From: Roridomyces roridus
Taxonomy: Eukaryota; Basidiomycota; Agaricomycetes; Agaricales; Mycenaceae
Reading direction: 5' to 3'
Length of the DNA: 64,000 bases
Assembly (NCBI GenBank): GCA_029378245.1
Contig: JARKIF010000042.1
Span: 186,001-250,000 of the forward strand
In this document: positions 23,552-35,830 of the stretch, piece after piece
How positions within the stretch are numbered: the first letter of the stretch is position 1
How the letters are laid out: each line of letters opens with the position of its first letter
Program-made: the position numbers and the translations under genes
The notes under the pieces: model-generated
What the model was told of the DNA's origin: nothing
The model's input: only the letters and a program-made list of their open reading frames with translations
Databases searched by the model: none

Positions 23552-24879
23552 TCAAGACGCCGTCAGACGCCTCCGAGCGTCCTTCCAATATGCTTGCTCC
23601 ATCGCCTGGAGCCGACGCAGCTGCTCTCCTTCCAGATCGGTTCCGTTCTCCCTAGCAAGTCCCCTGCCTCCATCCCTGAGCTTGACGCCCATCCTCTGCT
23701 TGACCATCCCCACATACCCGACCTCTCCGACTCCCCGAACAACCTTGTCTACATGCTTCTGCTCGGGCGTCATGCGGACAAGAATGTGCGCTGGTGGACC
23801 CTTGCGTGCACGCCTCAGCGTGGATGGAAGGATCTCCCCACGGCGCTCACGCATCCGCTCACGCGTCTTGTTCGCAATCTTCTCGCGACGGGCCGCACGT
23901 GCATTGTCAACTAATTCAGGAGGAATGGGTTCATAGCGCCGGGCAAAGCTGCGGGACATCAGGGCGTTAAGATGTTGTCGTGCATCGTGAAGAGGTTTCG
24001 CTGTTTGCCCGTCAGGGAAGAAGAAAGAGTAGAGCAAGCAAGCGTACACCATGAATGTGCTGCAGCGCCAGAGAAAACCCGTTCCAAATGCTGTTCGCCG
24101 ACCAATTGTACTCCTTCCTCCTCGAACGCGGCTTCCTCGCGTAGATATTTGAGATCTTTAGCCATCTGTTCCATGCGCTCAAACCGTCTTTGTCTGACGC
24201 GGATACGGGCTGCGATGATTCTCGAGATGGCCAACGGCTGAGGCTTCATACGCGGGAAAGCCCGCATGTAGAATGTCGGCTTGACGATAGTTCCGGTGAG
24301 GATGGGTCGTGAGCGTAGTCGCGCCTGCCAAGCCTGCGGTAGAAGCACTCAGAGAACGTATTGGGGGAGGGAGAAAAGTGCAAACAACATACCGCCTCTT
24401 CCCGCGCCATTCGATTCAGCTCCTCTTTTTTCACCTTTGCAGCAATGAGACGCGAATACCGTTGCAGTATCACGCGTTGTTTCTCATCCCCGTCCCACGC
24501 CGTTTTGAACGCATCTAACCACTACATTGGGTAAGATTCAGAGAAGTTTATTCATCAGCCACGGACCTTGTATCCCTTTAGCAGTTGCCTCCTAGTCTTT
24601 TGTGTCCCAGTGAGATGCTGATTCTTGCGAAAGAGATACTCTACGCGCATCCGAATCTACCCTTGAGCGGTATAAGAAGACAAGGGCTGGATTTGGTGTG
24701 AAGAAACGGACATTATCGTCGGGTGAGTACCGGAGAAGGTTTCGGTAGAGAGCGAGGGTTGGTGCACGGTGGACGGCAAGCTCAAAGAATGGCACGCGGG
24801 GACGAACTCGACGTAGGTAAGAAACTGACTGTGCGAGCCTGGAGCGAAATGCAAGAGAGGTCGAAGATGGAGAGCCCAT
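23552..24879 (-). CDS. LYR-motif protein, probably mitochondrial
   Basis: The N-terminal part has the LYR signature LALYRNLLRYSPDDN. Exon joins then give IRMRVEYLFRKNQHLTGTQKTRRQLLKGYK, WLDAFKTAWDGDEKQRVILQRYSRLIAAK and, after further introns, a long basic C-terminal region (WQARLRSRPILTGTIVKPTFYMRAFPRMKPQP, then RSFARRYEPIPPELVDNARAARREKIANKTRERMRERRGEIL). LYR proteins act as assembly factors or subunits for respiratory and Fe-S complexes and bind acyl-carrier protein; the basic tail would also suit a mitochondrial ribosome partner. Introns near 24665-24715 and 24520-24570 both use GTCCGT donors. The start could instead be the in-frame ATG at 24927. The promoter is shared with SPT20. Confidence 0.65.
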
Positions 24880-25007
24880 GCAGAGAAGAAGGTTGTATAC
24901 GTCAAGGAACAATGTCAAGATTTGCATCCGGGGCTAAACACGTGATTACAATCGCTTGGCCACTACAACTTGTCCGTCTCCTCGTCCCAGCGCGAATACA
25001 TGCCCTC

Positions 25008-27301
25008 ATGGCGGGATATAACCGCACGCGCTACGTGGAGGTCGGTGTACTGCCCTCCCCACTCGTCCACCCCGCTGACCCGTCCACAGGAACTGTTAGA
25101 CAAGAACGAAGCCAATGCACCATCCTTCTCCGTGCATCTGCATCCCGAACACTGGACACTCAATAATGTCTCCAAGTTTCTCTACAATACCCAGATATCG
25201 GTCTGTTCTACGTCTACCCGCAGTTTACGGCCACTTAGATCGTGTCTAGGGTCTGCTGGATGACATTCGAGCACATCGAATACCAGTCGACTTTCTTGAC
25301 CTCTTTGATGCAGTCAAGGTGCCATTCTACGACGGTGCGTGCTCTAATGTTGTCTCTGAGTCTCTACGCTCACATGGCGCGATCTAGGGTGTATGATTGT
25401 GGAGCTTTTGGACTACCGACCTCAGCACCGAAGCAAAGATGCTACAACTTCTGCTGCTCCGCTGGATAAACCGGAACGAACACGAGTCGTGCTGCATCCC
25501 AATGGAGAGACTATTTTTGCCGATATATGCTCCCTGAATCGCAAGTCTGGCAGCAAGTGGACTGACCGGGACGCGTTGGAGGTGGAGTCACGCATACTGG
25601 TGAGTCGACCTTCCTTTCATTCCTTGGGCACTCTTCATAATGTGGCCAGCTGGCTACGGCGCCACCATTATGTCTCGCTCCAGATCCGCATCTCACCCGT
25701 GTGGTAAACCACGTCCTGAGAGTCTCCACTCCCACCGCACCCATTTCGCTTAAACGCAAAGCCGCGGCGATGGATCCCGAAGAAGACCAACTCGACAAAG
25801 CTCGGCGGAACAAGATCATGCAGTTCATGAACCCGCGACCTGGGAGGACGCACACCCAGAGGTATGTCCTGCTGTCGTAAATTGCTTGTTTTCATCTGAC
25901 ACGTGGACGTGTAACAGCTACAAAGTACTGGATGCAATCCACCGGTCGCGAATGGCTCGAGAGGGCAAGCCGCCTACGCCAGCTGTACCATCAGCGGAGC
26001 CTATGCAGCAGCAGCCACCACCGCCACAACACTCCGCGTTCCCTGCACCAGTCGACAAGCTCAAGAAACAGACTCAGAATAGGCCCGGTACTCCAAAAAC
26101 GGGGTTCGCCAACGGATCTGCTCACGGAAGCGCAAGCCAGACGCCCTCTCCAACACACCACTTCTCTATGCCCTCATCCATGGAGGCTGCGAAACGCGCT
26201 CCGACACCACTCCAAAACTCCTATGCCCCTTCCCCGCCTTCCGTTCCCCAGCAAACGCAACCACAACCTCCGCCTGGCCAACCAGTGCAACCGCATCAGC
26301 CTCGTCCGCCATCCGCTGTCCCTACTTTCCAACCTCAGATACCCAACGCCCAGTTCCTAAACCAGCCGCCACTTGCTCGGAATCCAAATCTCAACGGGCA
26401 GGCCAAACCGCCAGTCATGAACAAGCCAGGCGGGGCGCCGAATGGGCAGATTCCCACTGCACAGCAGCTGTATTACGCGCAACATATGCAACAACGGTTG
26501 CAGCAGCAGGCGATGCAGCAGGCGGCGCAGCAGCATGCTCAGCAGAATGGCGGAAGGGCGACGCCTCGTCCGGGTATGCCCGTCAACGGTGCTGCTGCTG
26601 CCGCTGCGCAAGCAAACGCCGCTGCCCTTGCTGCTGCTCGCGGTAGTCCCCTCGCACCTTCTGCGAACCAACGGCTAGCCACACGATCACCAGCAGGAAA
26701 CCCGAATACTGGGCAACCATCGGCGCCCAGCGCTCCGCCACAGCTGAACTTTGCTTACGGGCAGACGCATTTGCGGCCACCAGCGGCGAATGGGAATGCA
26801 GGGTCACCGAGGCCGCCTGCTCAGGGTATACCGCCTCATCTTGCGGCGGCAGCGGCTGCAGCGCGTGGATCCCCTTCTCCTGTTCCGCCAAACGCCAATG
26901 GCAATGGCGACGGCGGACAAGCTCATCAGCAACAACCGGGACAGCCTGGGCAGCAGGGACAACAATACCAGATGTATTATCCTTCGTTTATGCAAGCGGC
27001 CAATAATGGTGGAGCGCGCTTACCGAGTGGATATCCTAGTTGGCCAATGACGACGATGGCGATGCCGCCGGGACACGCGGGGCGTGGGGGGATGCCAGCG
27101 GGGCATATGAATGGCCATGGTCATGGTGTGGGAATGCATGGACATGGACAGATGCCGATGCCGATGCAGCCTGGTATGATGATGCAGCCTGGCGCGCACG
27201 GACATGGGGGGCATCCACAGCAGCATCAACTCACTCACCCGGTCCACCAGGTTCCTGTTGGTGGTGGGGGCAAGGGCCAGCCCGGGCATCCTGGCAGATA
27301 A
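25008..27301 (+). CDS. SPT20: SPT20-type SAGA complex subunit
   Basis: Transcriptional coactivator subunit that holds the SAGA complex together in the nucleus. Exons from ATG 25008 give MAGYNRTRYVE, ELLDKNEANAPSFSVHLHPEHWTLNNVSKFLYNTQIS, GLLDDIRAHRIPVDFLDLFDAVKVPFYDG, CMIVELLDYRP, TRVVLHPNGETIFADICSLNRKSGSKWTDRDALEVESRIL, LATAPPLCLAPDPHLTRVVNHVLRVSTP and RRNKIMQFMNPRPGRTHTQR. This is the conserved Spt20 domain in order. The last large exon (from about 25918) is a low-complexity tail rich in Pro, Gln and Ala, ending in a His/Gly/Met-rich stretch (HMNGHGHGVGMHGHG). Five introns. The LYR gene diverges only about 130 bp away. Confidence 0.85.
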
Positions 27302-28733
27302 GATGCTATGTGTACCTCGGAGGCCCATCCGTTCTCCTTTCGGGCTGTTTTATTCGAGCAAGTAGACTGTAACACAACGTAACCCATGGGTCTGGTTTCA
27401 AATTTCTCTTCATCTGCGCATTTGTACTTATAATAATCATTATTCAATCCATCCTTCTGAATGCATCTTACGACCGAGTTCGGGCAGTTCTTGAGCTCGG
27501 CAAGCGAGAGCACCTGTCCGTCAAATAGGCCCGGCTCTAACGGGTTTTCTCACTCATGATCATCCGAGGGGTGTCAAACAGATTAGATTCTATAGGATGC
27601 ACGGAGCTGGGACGGAGACATCAGTTAATTTTTCATTTAGGCTGTATGCGACCTTTTTATGGTCAATGTCCTTTTCCAGCCAGAAGCTGCCTACGGTGTG
27701 GATCCAAGTCTGAGCCCCTGCCCGGCGTCGAGCTATGCCCATCCGACATCAACGACAATTAATTGAAATTACTCGGCCGACGCTCTGAACTCATCCCTTC
27801 GACCGTGCATAATATGCGTGCAAGGTGCAAGTATCACACGCGGCATTGAATTGCGGGAGCGCTTCGCTTCCCAACTCAATTCAAACGGGTCATGACGAAA
27901 TACTAGGTAGAGATAGCCAACTCCAACGACCCTTTGCAAAAAATATTATTCAAGATGCAAGCAAGTAAACTTTGCCGAGGCGCGTACCGTACCGCTGGGT
28001 AAGAATCCAGAGTCCAGAATCCAGGATCCAGCTCGGTTGGTTGGCGCACCACCGCCGGTGTAGGTCCATGTCACATTCTGCCCGTTGTACACACGAGACG
28101 TCAAGAGCAACAACCAATGGACGAGGAAAACAAAAAACAAAACAAAAAAATGTATATGTAGCCAGCTTGCTTGCTTCCTGTCACATTCCGACGTGTCGAA
28201 AAGTGTACAGCATCCGTCGAGCCCGTCGAGTCCGCGGGCGGCGCACAAATAAATGATATCAGCCGCGATTACAAGATTGGCTGACCTCAAGGCCCCAACA
28301 TGGCGTGTGGGCCACACATTGACAGGAGGAGCGGCCCAAAGCCCCGGATAAAAGGGTGGCCCTGCAAGAACCTGGGGCCAGACCGCGAGTCGAGGATTTA
28401 AAGCCAACCTCGGTGCGGGAAAAAACTGGATGAGGAACAAAAGAAACAGTCAGCAAAAGTGGTTAGGTCCGATTGTCATAGGAAGATGTGTAATGAGAAG
28501 GACAGTACAATGAGGCATGGTGCGGAACTTGATCAACTGCAATGCCACACCGGCGCGGATTCGCCACGGTATTAATGTACCCCGCACCAAGAGAAAAAAA
28601 GGACAAAAACGCGATTGATTAAACACGAAACGCGGGCTCACCAGACAGGTTCTGCTTCTCATATGATCAATCATATCGGCAAGGGGGTGCAACCATCGTA
28701 ACATCAGCCATGAAAGTCTCTCGAAGCCCTCCA
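27302..28733. other. Intergenic, no gene recognised
   Basis: About 1.4 kb between the stops of SPT20 (plus) and the GATA factor (minus), so it must contain two 3' UTRs. An A-rich stretch near 28125-28155 and several short unsupported frames are present. I see no repeat or conserved protein. Confidence 0.6.
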
Positions 28734-30669
28734 TCACCGGTCGTACGACTGCTCCTCGTCGTCCTCGTCGCTCTCTGCTTCCGGGGACTCCTCTTTGAGA
28801 TTTGAGCTTCCGCGGTTGCCATAAGCAGCAGCAGCCGTTCGCGCGCTACCACCTGCTTCGCGCATCCGTTTCTTGACCTATAAAAATACCATGAGCATCA
28901 TCGGAAAGAGAAATATACCGAAGGACGCACGAGCTTTGCGTATACAAGCCCACACGCGTTGCACAGCGTGCGCGGACCTGGTACAATGGATGAGCAAGTT
29001 GATGATATATCTCACAAAGCACTCACCCAAAGGTCCCCGCCGCCATTCCGGTGTCGCCGTAGCGCCACAGCCCAGACACTTCTGACCGCCACCGCCGCTG
29101 CTACTGCTACTGCCAGCACGTTGATGGTGGGGATCGTGTGTACCACTAGGCCCCGAATCGGGCACCGCGGGAGTATGTCCAGAATCATCCGACTTCTGAG
29201 ACTCAAAACGGTAAAATGTAAGCCTCGAGGTACACAGAGCGAAGAAGAAGAAGCCATCGGAACCAATATGAATGGAAAAGAAAGAAACCATACCTGAGAC
29301 TTCGAAGACACCCCTGCCGGAGCCGTATCACCGCCGCCTCGCGCATGCACGACAGGCTTGCCATTCATGGGAGATTTGGTGTTAATCTTGGCCTTGACGT
29401 CTCTCGGAGAAGGGTCTTGCACCCGAGCGCCTGAACTGGGGCCTGCCCTAGGCGGAGGTGAACGTACAGACGGCTGCGGGTGGCTGAGAGGACGGGTGAT
29501 ATCCGAAGCGGAAGATACAGTCGACGCCGAATGCATACGCTGCAGCGGAGGTTGCCGCTGTTGCTGCTGATGCTGATGCTGATGCGGAGATCTGGGCGAC
29601 CCACGCGCTGGTCCGTGCGCCTTGCTCTGTCCGGGTAGCGGTGGCGCGCTGGCACCGTCCAGCACTTGCGCCGCATAAGACGCGTTCTCGAGCATCCGAT
29701 CCATAGCACCATCAGTGCCACGCGGCAGCGTCTTGCCTGTCTCTAGAATCGTGCGATAGGAGGAAACGAGCTAGGCGCAGGGTCAGATTAGTATACGAGA
29801 AACTCAGAAGCGCGCCTCACCCTGTGAAAATCAATGGAATTGTTCGTCGGTGGAGGTGGGGGATAAGCGGTATATGGGGGCGCCGGTGCGGGTACCGTTG
29901 CAGGGACGGCAACCGGCGGCGGAGGTGGTGGCGGGGGTGCAGAAGCAGGGCTCGAATCCCTGCGCCGCCTTCGATAATCGTAATCAACGCCCTGCGGCGG
30001 ACTTGGATTTGGGGGCGGGCGACGATGTGGAAGCGTCTGAGCATGAGGCGGTGGTTGATGGTATTGTGGGTGTGTGTGTCCATGACCATGACTGACATGA
30101 ACATGGCTCGGTCGCGCATTGGGAGGTGAATCAGGCGGAGGAAGCGGTGGGGGAGGATAATTTCGCTGCTGTGGCTCGTCTGATCGAGAGCGAGCGGGAG
30201 AAGGTGGGTACTGTGGCGATTCGACTTGGGGCGGCGGAGGAGGAGGGTACGAGTGATGAGGCCAGACCCTATGTGGCTGTGGCTGCTCGCTCGACGCGGG
30301 TCGTGCGGGCGCGGGCGGCGTTGGAGCAGGATTGTACTGCTGCTGCGTTTCCGAACGCTGGTACGACTGCTGCCCCCAGGAGCCCTGGGCCCACTGCTGG
30401 GCAGGTGCTGGTGCCACCCCGGAGATGTAGCTGGGTCCGGAAGAGTACTGATGCTGCTGTTGTTGTGACGGGGGTGGGGGGTAAGGCGTCTGGGACGGAT
30501 TAGTCGTGTACTGCTGCTGGGAAGGGTAGTGCTGGTGCTGCTGTGCAGGCGACTGGGGCGCCTGGGATGAAGAGGACCCGGAATCCGACCTTATCGGTCG
30601 AGGATGCTCGTAAGAAGGTGCTGGCGGGTAGGGATTCCCATAATACATGTATCTTCCATCGGACGTCAT
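28734..30669 (-). CDS. GATA-type zinc-finger transcription factor
   Basis: Nuclear DNA-binding regulator. The first exon (MTSDGRYMYYGNPYPPAP to NNSIDFHR) is a Pro/Gln/Ser-rich low-complexity region with polyproline runs and a short HVSHGHGHTHP stretch. The next exon has LVSSYRTILETG and MDRMLENASYAAQVLDG, then more Ser/Pro/Gln-rich sequence. The zinc finger is split by an intron: CLGCGATATPEWRRGPLG joins PRTLCNACGLVYAKL, and a final intron leads to VKKRMREAGGSARTAAAAYG and an acidic end. The finger is C-x2-C-x18-C-x2-C, the spacing of white-collar-like fungal fingers. No PAS or LOV domain is visible, so it is not WC-1, and a WC-2 assignment is not supported. Four introns. Confidence 0.75.
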
Positions 30670-33600
30670 TATTTGGCGGATAGTTCGGTCGTAAAAGGAC
30701 ACAGCAATCAGAACAGGGTGATGACACTGCCAACGGCGAGGCAATAGAGGGAAAAAACAGAGTTACGACCAGGTGAATGAGAAGATTATATGTGAAGGGA
30801 AGGCAGAGCAAGGCGTGGAAACAAGGACACGACTCTTGGGTCGAACCCCAAAAGGAATGGGCCTGCGACTGGTTCTTGTTGTGGCTCCTAGAATAACGAA
30901 GACAAATGTAAGCAAAATAAACAATAAGAATGCCGAGGAGCGCGAACACAGTCATCTCTGCAGCCGCAAATCATGCAGTTGAGCTCGCTCCTACGGCGTA
31001 GGGAAAATGAACCGACGTACGCGATTCGAACAGTTGTGGTGAATGATACTCGAAGTGTCAATGATATCTATACATTCACAAATTAGCAAGATCCGATGCA
31101 AGGTCCCGTTTAGGCGCAGAAAGGGCTCGAGTCCAAGGGCGCCCGGAGATAGTGACGTGTTTTAATCCTCGAAAGGCCGACACTGGGTCCGTACGACGGC
31201 GAACAACCATGTACGAATGATCCGAGCAGACTGGAAAACCAGTCGCGTGGACAGGACGCGTTACAGCCCATTAATGACGGGTGTGGTGGGCCAAACGAGG
31301 GAGCCTGTGGGCTCGAGCCGTCGCACTTCGGACCGTCCCAGGGCGCCGCCAGATAATGGGTCCCACAAAAGCCCCGATTCCAATGGACCGCAGTAACATT
31401 GACTTACCGCTGCTGCAGCTTCCTCTCTGGGACGGCGAGGAATGGGTCTACCGGACAGGACGGTGCAGGAGGGAGGAAACAGCCAGTGAAAAAAAAGTGT
31501 GAAACTTTAAATTGACGCGATGCAGTAAAGAGTCAGTCAGAGTCGTCGGCACGGGCGAAGAGCGGACCTGGACGTTCGAGGCGGAGTGTGTGGGTAAGGG
31601 CGGATCCGCGTTCCCGGGTCGATTCGCGAGCCAGTGGAAGGAATACCAACAACGTAGTTGAAGCCAAGGAGGGTCACGCCCAAATTTGGACGTGTCCCGT
31701 TTCGGTCATGCCCGTCCGACTTCGCTTCCACTGATACGCGATGGGTTCCTCGAAAATTAATTAAATGACAGGCCATTTCAGCCATTTCGAAGGTTTTAAT
31801 GCCAGTAATTCACATTATTTCGTGTACATAGTATTTTGCGCCACACTTCCCACCGCAAACTCTTGTGCTCGCGTGGAACTGTTGGTAGTATCCCGTCGGG
31901 CATTTCCTTCTTCTTCCGTTAAAAAAAGGATGCTGGGCTCCGATACAGCGCGCGGGACCCTGGATCGGAAGAATTTGGGGAAGGATTCCGGCGTTTTCTA
32001 GCGAGAAGACTTCGGGTATGGCGTACCGATTCAATTGAATTCTCGAATATTCGTTGCGGCACCTGCTTATGTCAACGAATCTGGGGTCGGAATGACGCGC
32101 GAGCGAATACCTGTTGGCAAGACAAGTCCGTATCACAACGCCTGGTACATGAGGTCAAATCAGGTAGATAGATGGCAATGTACCAGTCTCCGGCCGAGTG
32201 ACCAGCGCAATTGATAGCTGCGAATAGTCGTTTGCAATGGTATCATACCGTGATAGGATTGCAATGTGGGACGATGCGGATGCAGAGGTGGAGGTCATCT
32301 GGGCTCAGGTACCGAGGAGAGAGCCTAACATATGATGTAGCATGAAGGCCAGCAGCAGAGGATCAAGTGCAATTTAGCCACGGAAAGGACTGACATCGAT
32401 GTGCCCACAAAGCCACCGCAAACGCCGAATGATTCCCACCTCAAGAACACTTGAGATTGGCCAGAATCCTAACCGCCATTGGACCAACGCTATTCTTGCG
32501 AGATGCCTATCACGGCTGAGAAAAGATCGACAGAACTCGAAGATGATGAGAAGGTGACTGTTGCAAGCGAAGAAAAAACAAGCGGTAATGGGCGGAGAAA
32601 ATGTTCAAATAAAATAAAACCAGCCTTCTCAGTTTGAATAATCATCCTAGAGTTTGCATGCAGAAGACCGAGAGCCATCATAGAATAAAAGATGGAGAAA
32701 AAAACCGAGCTCGGTCCTGGAATTTGGATTTGAGGCGGCGAGTCGTCCTTGAAGCGACGGAGACGAACGGAGAGAGCAAAACTCCTCGGGTACAGGACCC
32801 AACAGTGGCAACCCCGATGTCCGGTAAGAGAAGGGAAGCGAAAAGACCTCTGGTAAAGCCAACTCTGTCTGCAGCTCAAGGATCCCGGACCAGGACGGAT
32901 TCATGTCACTCGACGGGTGAACGCCTCGGAGTACTCGGAGATAATCAAAGGTCGTCTTCCTCCGGGCGGATAGGGAATACGAGATGCTGAGGTGGTGGTA
33001 TGTGATCAAGTCGGCATTGATCACAAGTGTCAACAAGTCACCTCTTTGGATGGAACTTGGATAGAACTGCACTCAGTCTGAGCGTCTGATCCGGTCTGCT
33101 TGCTCTCTCACCCATTGGCCGAATTTCCGCTTCTCTTCGGCTCTGTGGATCATTTCTATGTCATTGTCGGCTCTGTGGATCATTTCCATGTCACTGTCGC
33201 AGTGTCGGTCCTCGGACGGACGGAAATACTTTGAAGTTTTTCCTGCAGTCTTTCATTGGTCTTTCGTTCGGTCACCATAAGTCCAAGAGAGTTTCATCCA
33301 GATATAACTGAAACCATCTAATTCAAAACGTCGCTGCTTGATACCGCTTCCTTGGGCGGTTCTTATACTCAACATTTACCTCTGAGTACTACATTACTTG
33401 AATCGAAGTCATCTAACGCTTCTGAATCCAATGTACCCATCTCGGGATTGCACCCCAGCAATACCAAAGGTTGCGCAGAATCGGCGTAAGTGAGCCATCG
33501 TCCCATTCTGTGGCTCCGAGTCTTGAACCCCGACGGCCGTTCCCGAGGACGGCAAGTGGGCCTTGAACTTCTTCCGCTTCGGCATTTGCGAAACTGCGGG

Positions 33601-33740
33601 AGGGAAGGAGAGGGAGCGGAACTATCCGCCGTGGTTCCAGAGTTCGAATTCCTTTTGCGCGTTCTGAGCATCAAACGTGACCGTTGTTTGATACCTCCAT
33701 CGAGTCATAGATAATCCTTTTTTTCATCTTCCCTCAAACC
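30670..33740. other. Long 3 kb divergent intergenic region
   Basis: Separates the starts of the GATA-factor gene (minus) and ADE16/17 (plus). It has no frame with recognisable protein similarity; the longest are 100-140 codons of unlikely composition. A 30-bp tandem repeat lies at 33138-33197. Part may be a long 5' leader of the GATA-factor gene, as is common for regulators; otherwise nothing is seen. Confidence 0.5.
33138..33197 (+). repeat. 30 bp direct tandem repeat, two copies
   Basis: CGGCTCTGTGGATCATTT followed by CTATGTCATTGT, then the same again with CCATGTCACTGT. It lies about 550 bp upstream of the ADE16/17 start, so it could duplicate a binding site, but nothing proves it. Confidence 0.6.
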
Positions 33741-35793
33741 ATGAGCCAGCCCATCGGTAAGCTGCCTTCCCCGAAAACGTGAAGAATAACCAGAAACTCA
33801 TTCGACACAGCGCTCCTTTCGGTGTACGACAAGGCGAACCTTCTGGATTTCGCGCGGGGTCTACACGATGCCAATGTCCGCCTACTTGGCTCTGGAGGAA
33901 CGGCCAAGAAGATCAGAGATGCCGGGATACCCATCGAGTGCGCAGCAGTCCAGAATCTGACCCAGTTTCGTGAATAATCCTCAGGGATGTGTCCGATATT
34001 ACCAAGGCTCCCGAGATGCTAGGCGGACGAGTCAAGACACTTCATCCCGCTGTACACGGCGGCATTCTCGCGAGATCCATTCCCTCGGATGAGCAAGATC
34101 TCGCAGCTCAGGGCATTGCGCCCATTTCGATCGTCGTTTGCAACCTTTACCCGTTCACATCCACAATCTCGCAACCAAACTGCACTCTCGCCGACGCTGT
34201 AGAGGAAGTCGACATTGGTGGAGTCACCCTGCTTCGTGCCGCAGCCAAAAACCACGCCCGCGTGTCTGTGGTTTCCGATCCCGCGGACTATGCCGAGTTT
34301 CTCCAGGCGTGGAAAGCCGGTAGTGGAGACGTCGGCCAAAACCTCCGCAGCAAACTCGCGTTGAAGGCGTTTGAGATGACAGCCCAGTACGACGAGGCTA
34401 TCAGCGGGTATTTCAGGGAGCAATATGCATCTGCCGAGCTGTCCAAGGAACAACTTGCTGGGCCAGTCCAGCGCATCGCTCTCAGATATGGCGCAAACCC
34501 ACACCAGAAACCGGCGCAGGCTTATGTGACGCAGGGCGAACTGCCCTTCAAAGGTTTGTCTACGCCAAACGTCTTTAATCTCCTCTCACTCTTTGCTAGT
34601 ATTGTGCGGTTCTCCGGGTTACATCAACTTGCTCGATGCCCTCAACTCTTACGCGCTCGTCAAGGAGCTCCAGGAAGCTCTGGGCCTTCCCGCTGCCGCT
34701 TCATTCAAACACGTCTCTCCCGCCGGTGCCGCCGTGGGCATCGAGCTCGACGAAACGGAAAAGAAAGTCTACGGTGTCGACGATCTGAAAGAGCCCCTGA
34801 CTCCCCTCGCATGTGCATACGCCCGCGCACGGGGCGCAGACCGCATGTCTTCCTTCGGTGACTTTATCGGCTTGTCGGCCCCTTGCGATTTGGCGACAGC
34901 CAAGATCATCTCCAGGGAGGTTTCAGATGGGATTATCGCTCCAGGCTACTCACCCGAGGCGCTGGATGTGTTGTCCAAGAAGAAGGGTGGCAAGTACTGC
35001 GTTCTCGAGGTTAGTGCATCGTCAGCATCTTTCAGTGCGGTTGACTTATAACGTCTCAGATCGACCCTGCGTATACCCCGAAGGAGATCGAGACCAAGCA
35101 GGTTTATGGTGTCCACCTTCAGCAGCGCCGGAACAACGCCAAGATTGATGCCGCGCTCTTCAGCAACATCGTCACCAAGAGCAGCGAGGTATGTCTATCT
35201 TTCTCATCCTTCCCACCACAACTAACATCTTCTTCTTCTAGCTTCCCAAAGCCGCCCAAACAGACCTCATCCTCGCCACTCTCGCACTCAAATACACTCA
35301 ATCCAACTCTGTCGCCTACGCCAAAAACGGTTCCATCGTCGGCCTGGGCGCCGGCCAACAATCGCGTATCCACTGCACACGGCTGGCAGGCGGCAAAGCG
35401 GATTTGTGGTGGCGCCGGCATCACCCGCGTGTCCTTGCTCTGCCATTCAAAAAAGGCGTCAAGCGCGCGGAGAAGGCTAATGCGATCGACCTGTTTGTCG
35501 GCGGGGAGCTGCTCGAGGGCGGGGAGAAGGATCAATGGGAGGGATTGTTCGAATCTGTGCCAGAGGCGTTGAGTGAACAGGAGAAGAAGGAGTGGGCCGA
35601 GAAGTTGGATGGCGTGTCCTGCTCGAGTGATGCGTTTTTCCCGTTCGCGGATAATGTGCATCGGGCGAGGAAGAGTGGGGTTAGGTATCTGGCGGCGCCC
35701 AGTGGGAGTGTGATGGATGCAGAGTGTATCAAGGCGGCGGACGAGCATGGCATTGTGTTTGCTCATACGACGCTTAGGTTGTTCCACCATTGA
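33741..35793 (+). CDS. ADE16/17: Bifunctional AICAR transformylase / IMP cyclohydrolase
   Basis: Carries out the last two steps of IMP synthesis in the cytosol. Exons give [70 protein letters not shown] and CNLYPF (the IMP cyclohydrolase domain, about residues 1-190), then [39 protein letters not shown], and the transformylase Lys-His pair in [47 protein letters not shown] and [15 protein letters not shown], ending LRLFHH. Introns lie near 33759, 33941, 34553, 35010 and 35190. Length is about 590 residues, normal for the family. The stop lies 37 bases from that of the convergent HD-domain gene. Baker's yeast has two isozyme genes; here one is seen. Confidence 0.9.
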
Positions 35794-35830
35794 AGGAGGA
35801 CGTGGAAATTAAATGTACATGTACTGAATT

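Noticed and set aside
29824..30503. Plus-strand frames opposite the GATA factor first exon
   Set aside because: Low-complexity mirror of the Pro/Gln-rich coding strand, with no splice logic or similarity.
28734..30669. Assignment of the GATA factor as WC-2
   Set aside because: The finger spacing fits, but no PAS domain is visible, so only a general GATA-factor call is kept.
32490..33072. Minus-strand frames of 129 and 141 codons
   Set aside because: No family similarity, and no supporting promoter or introns.
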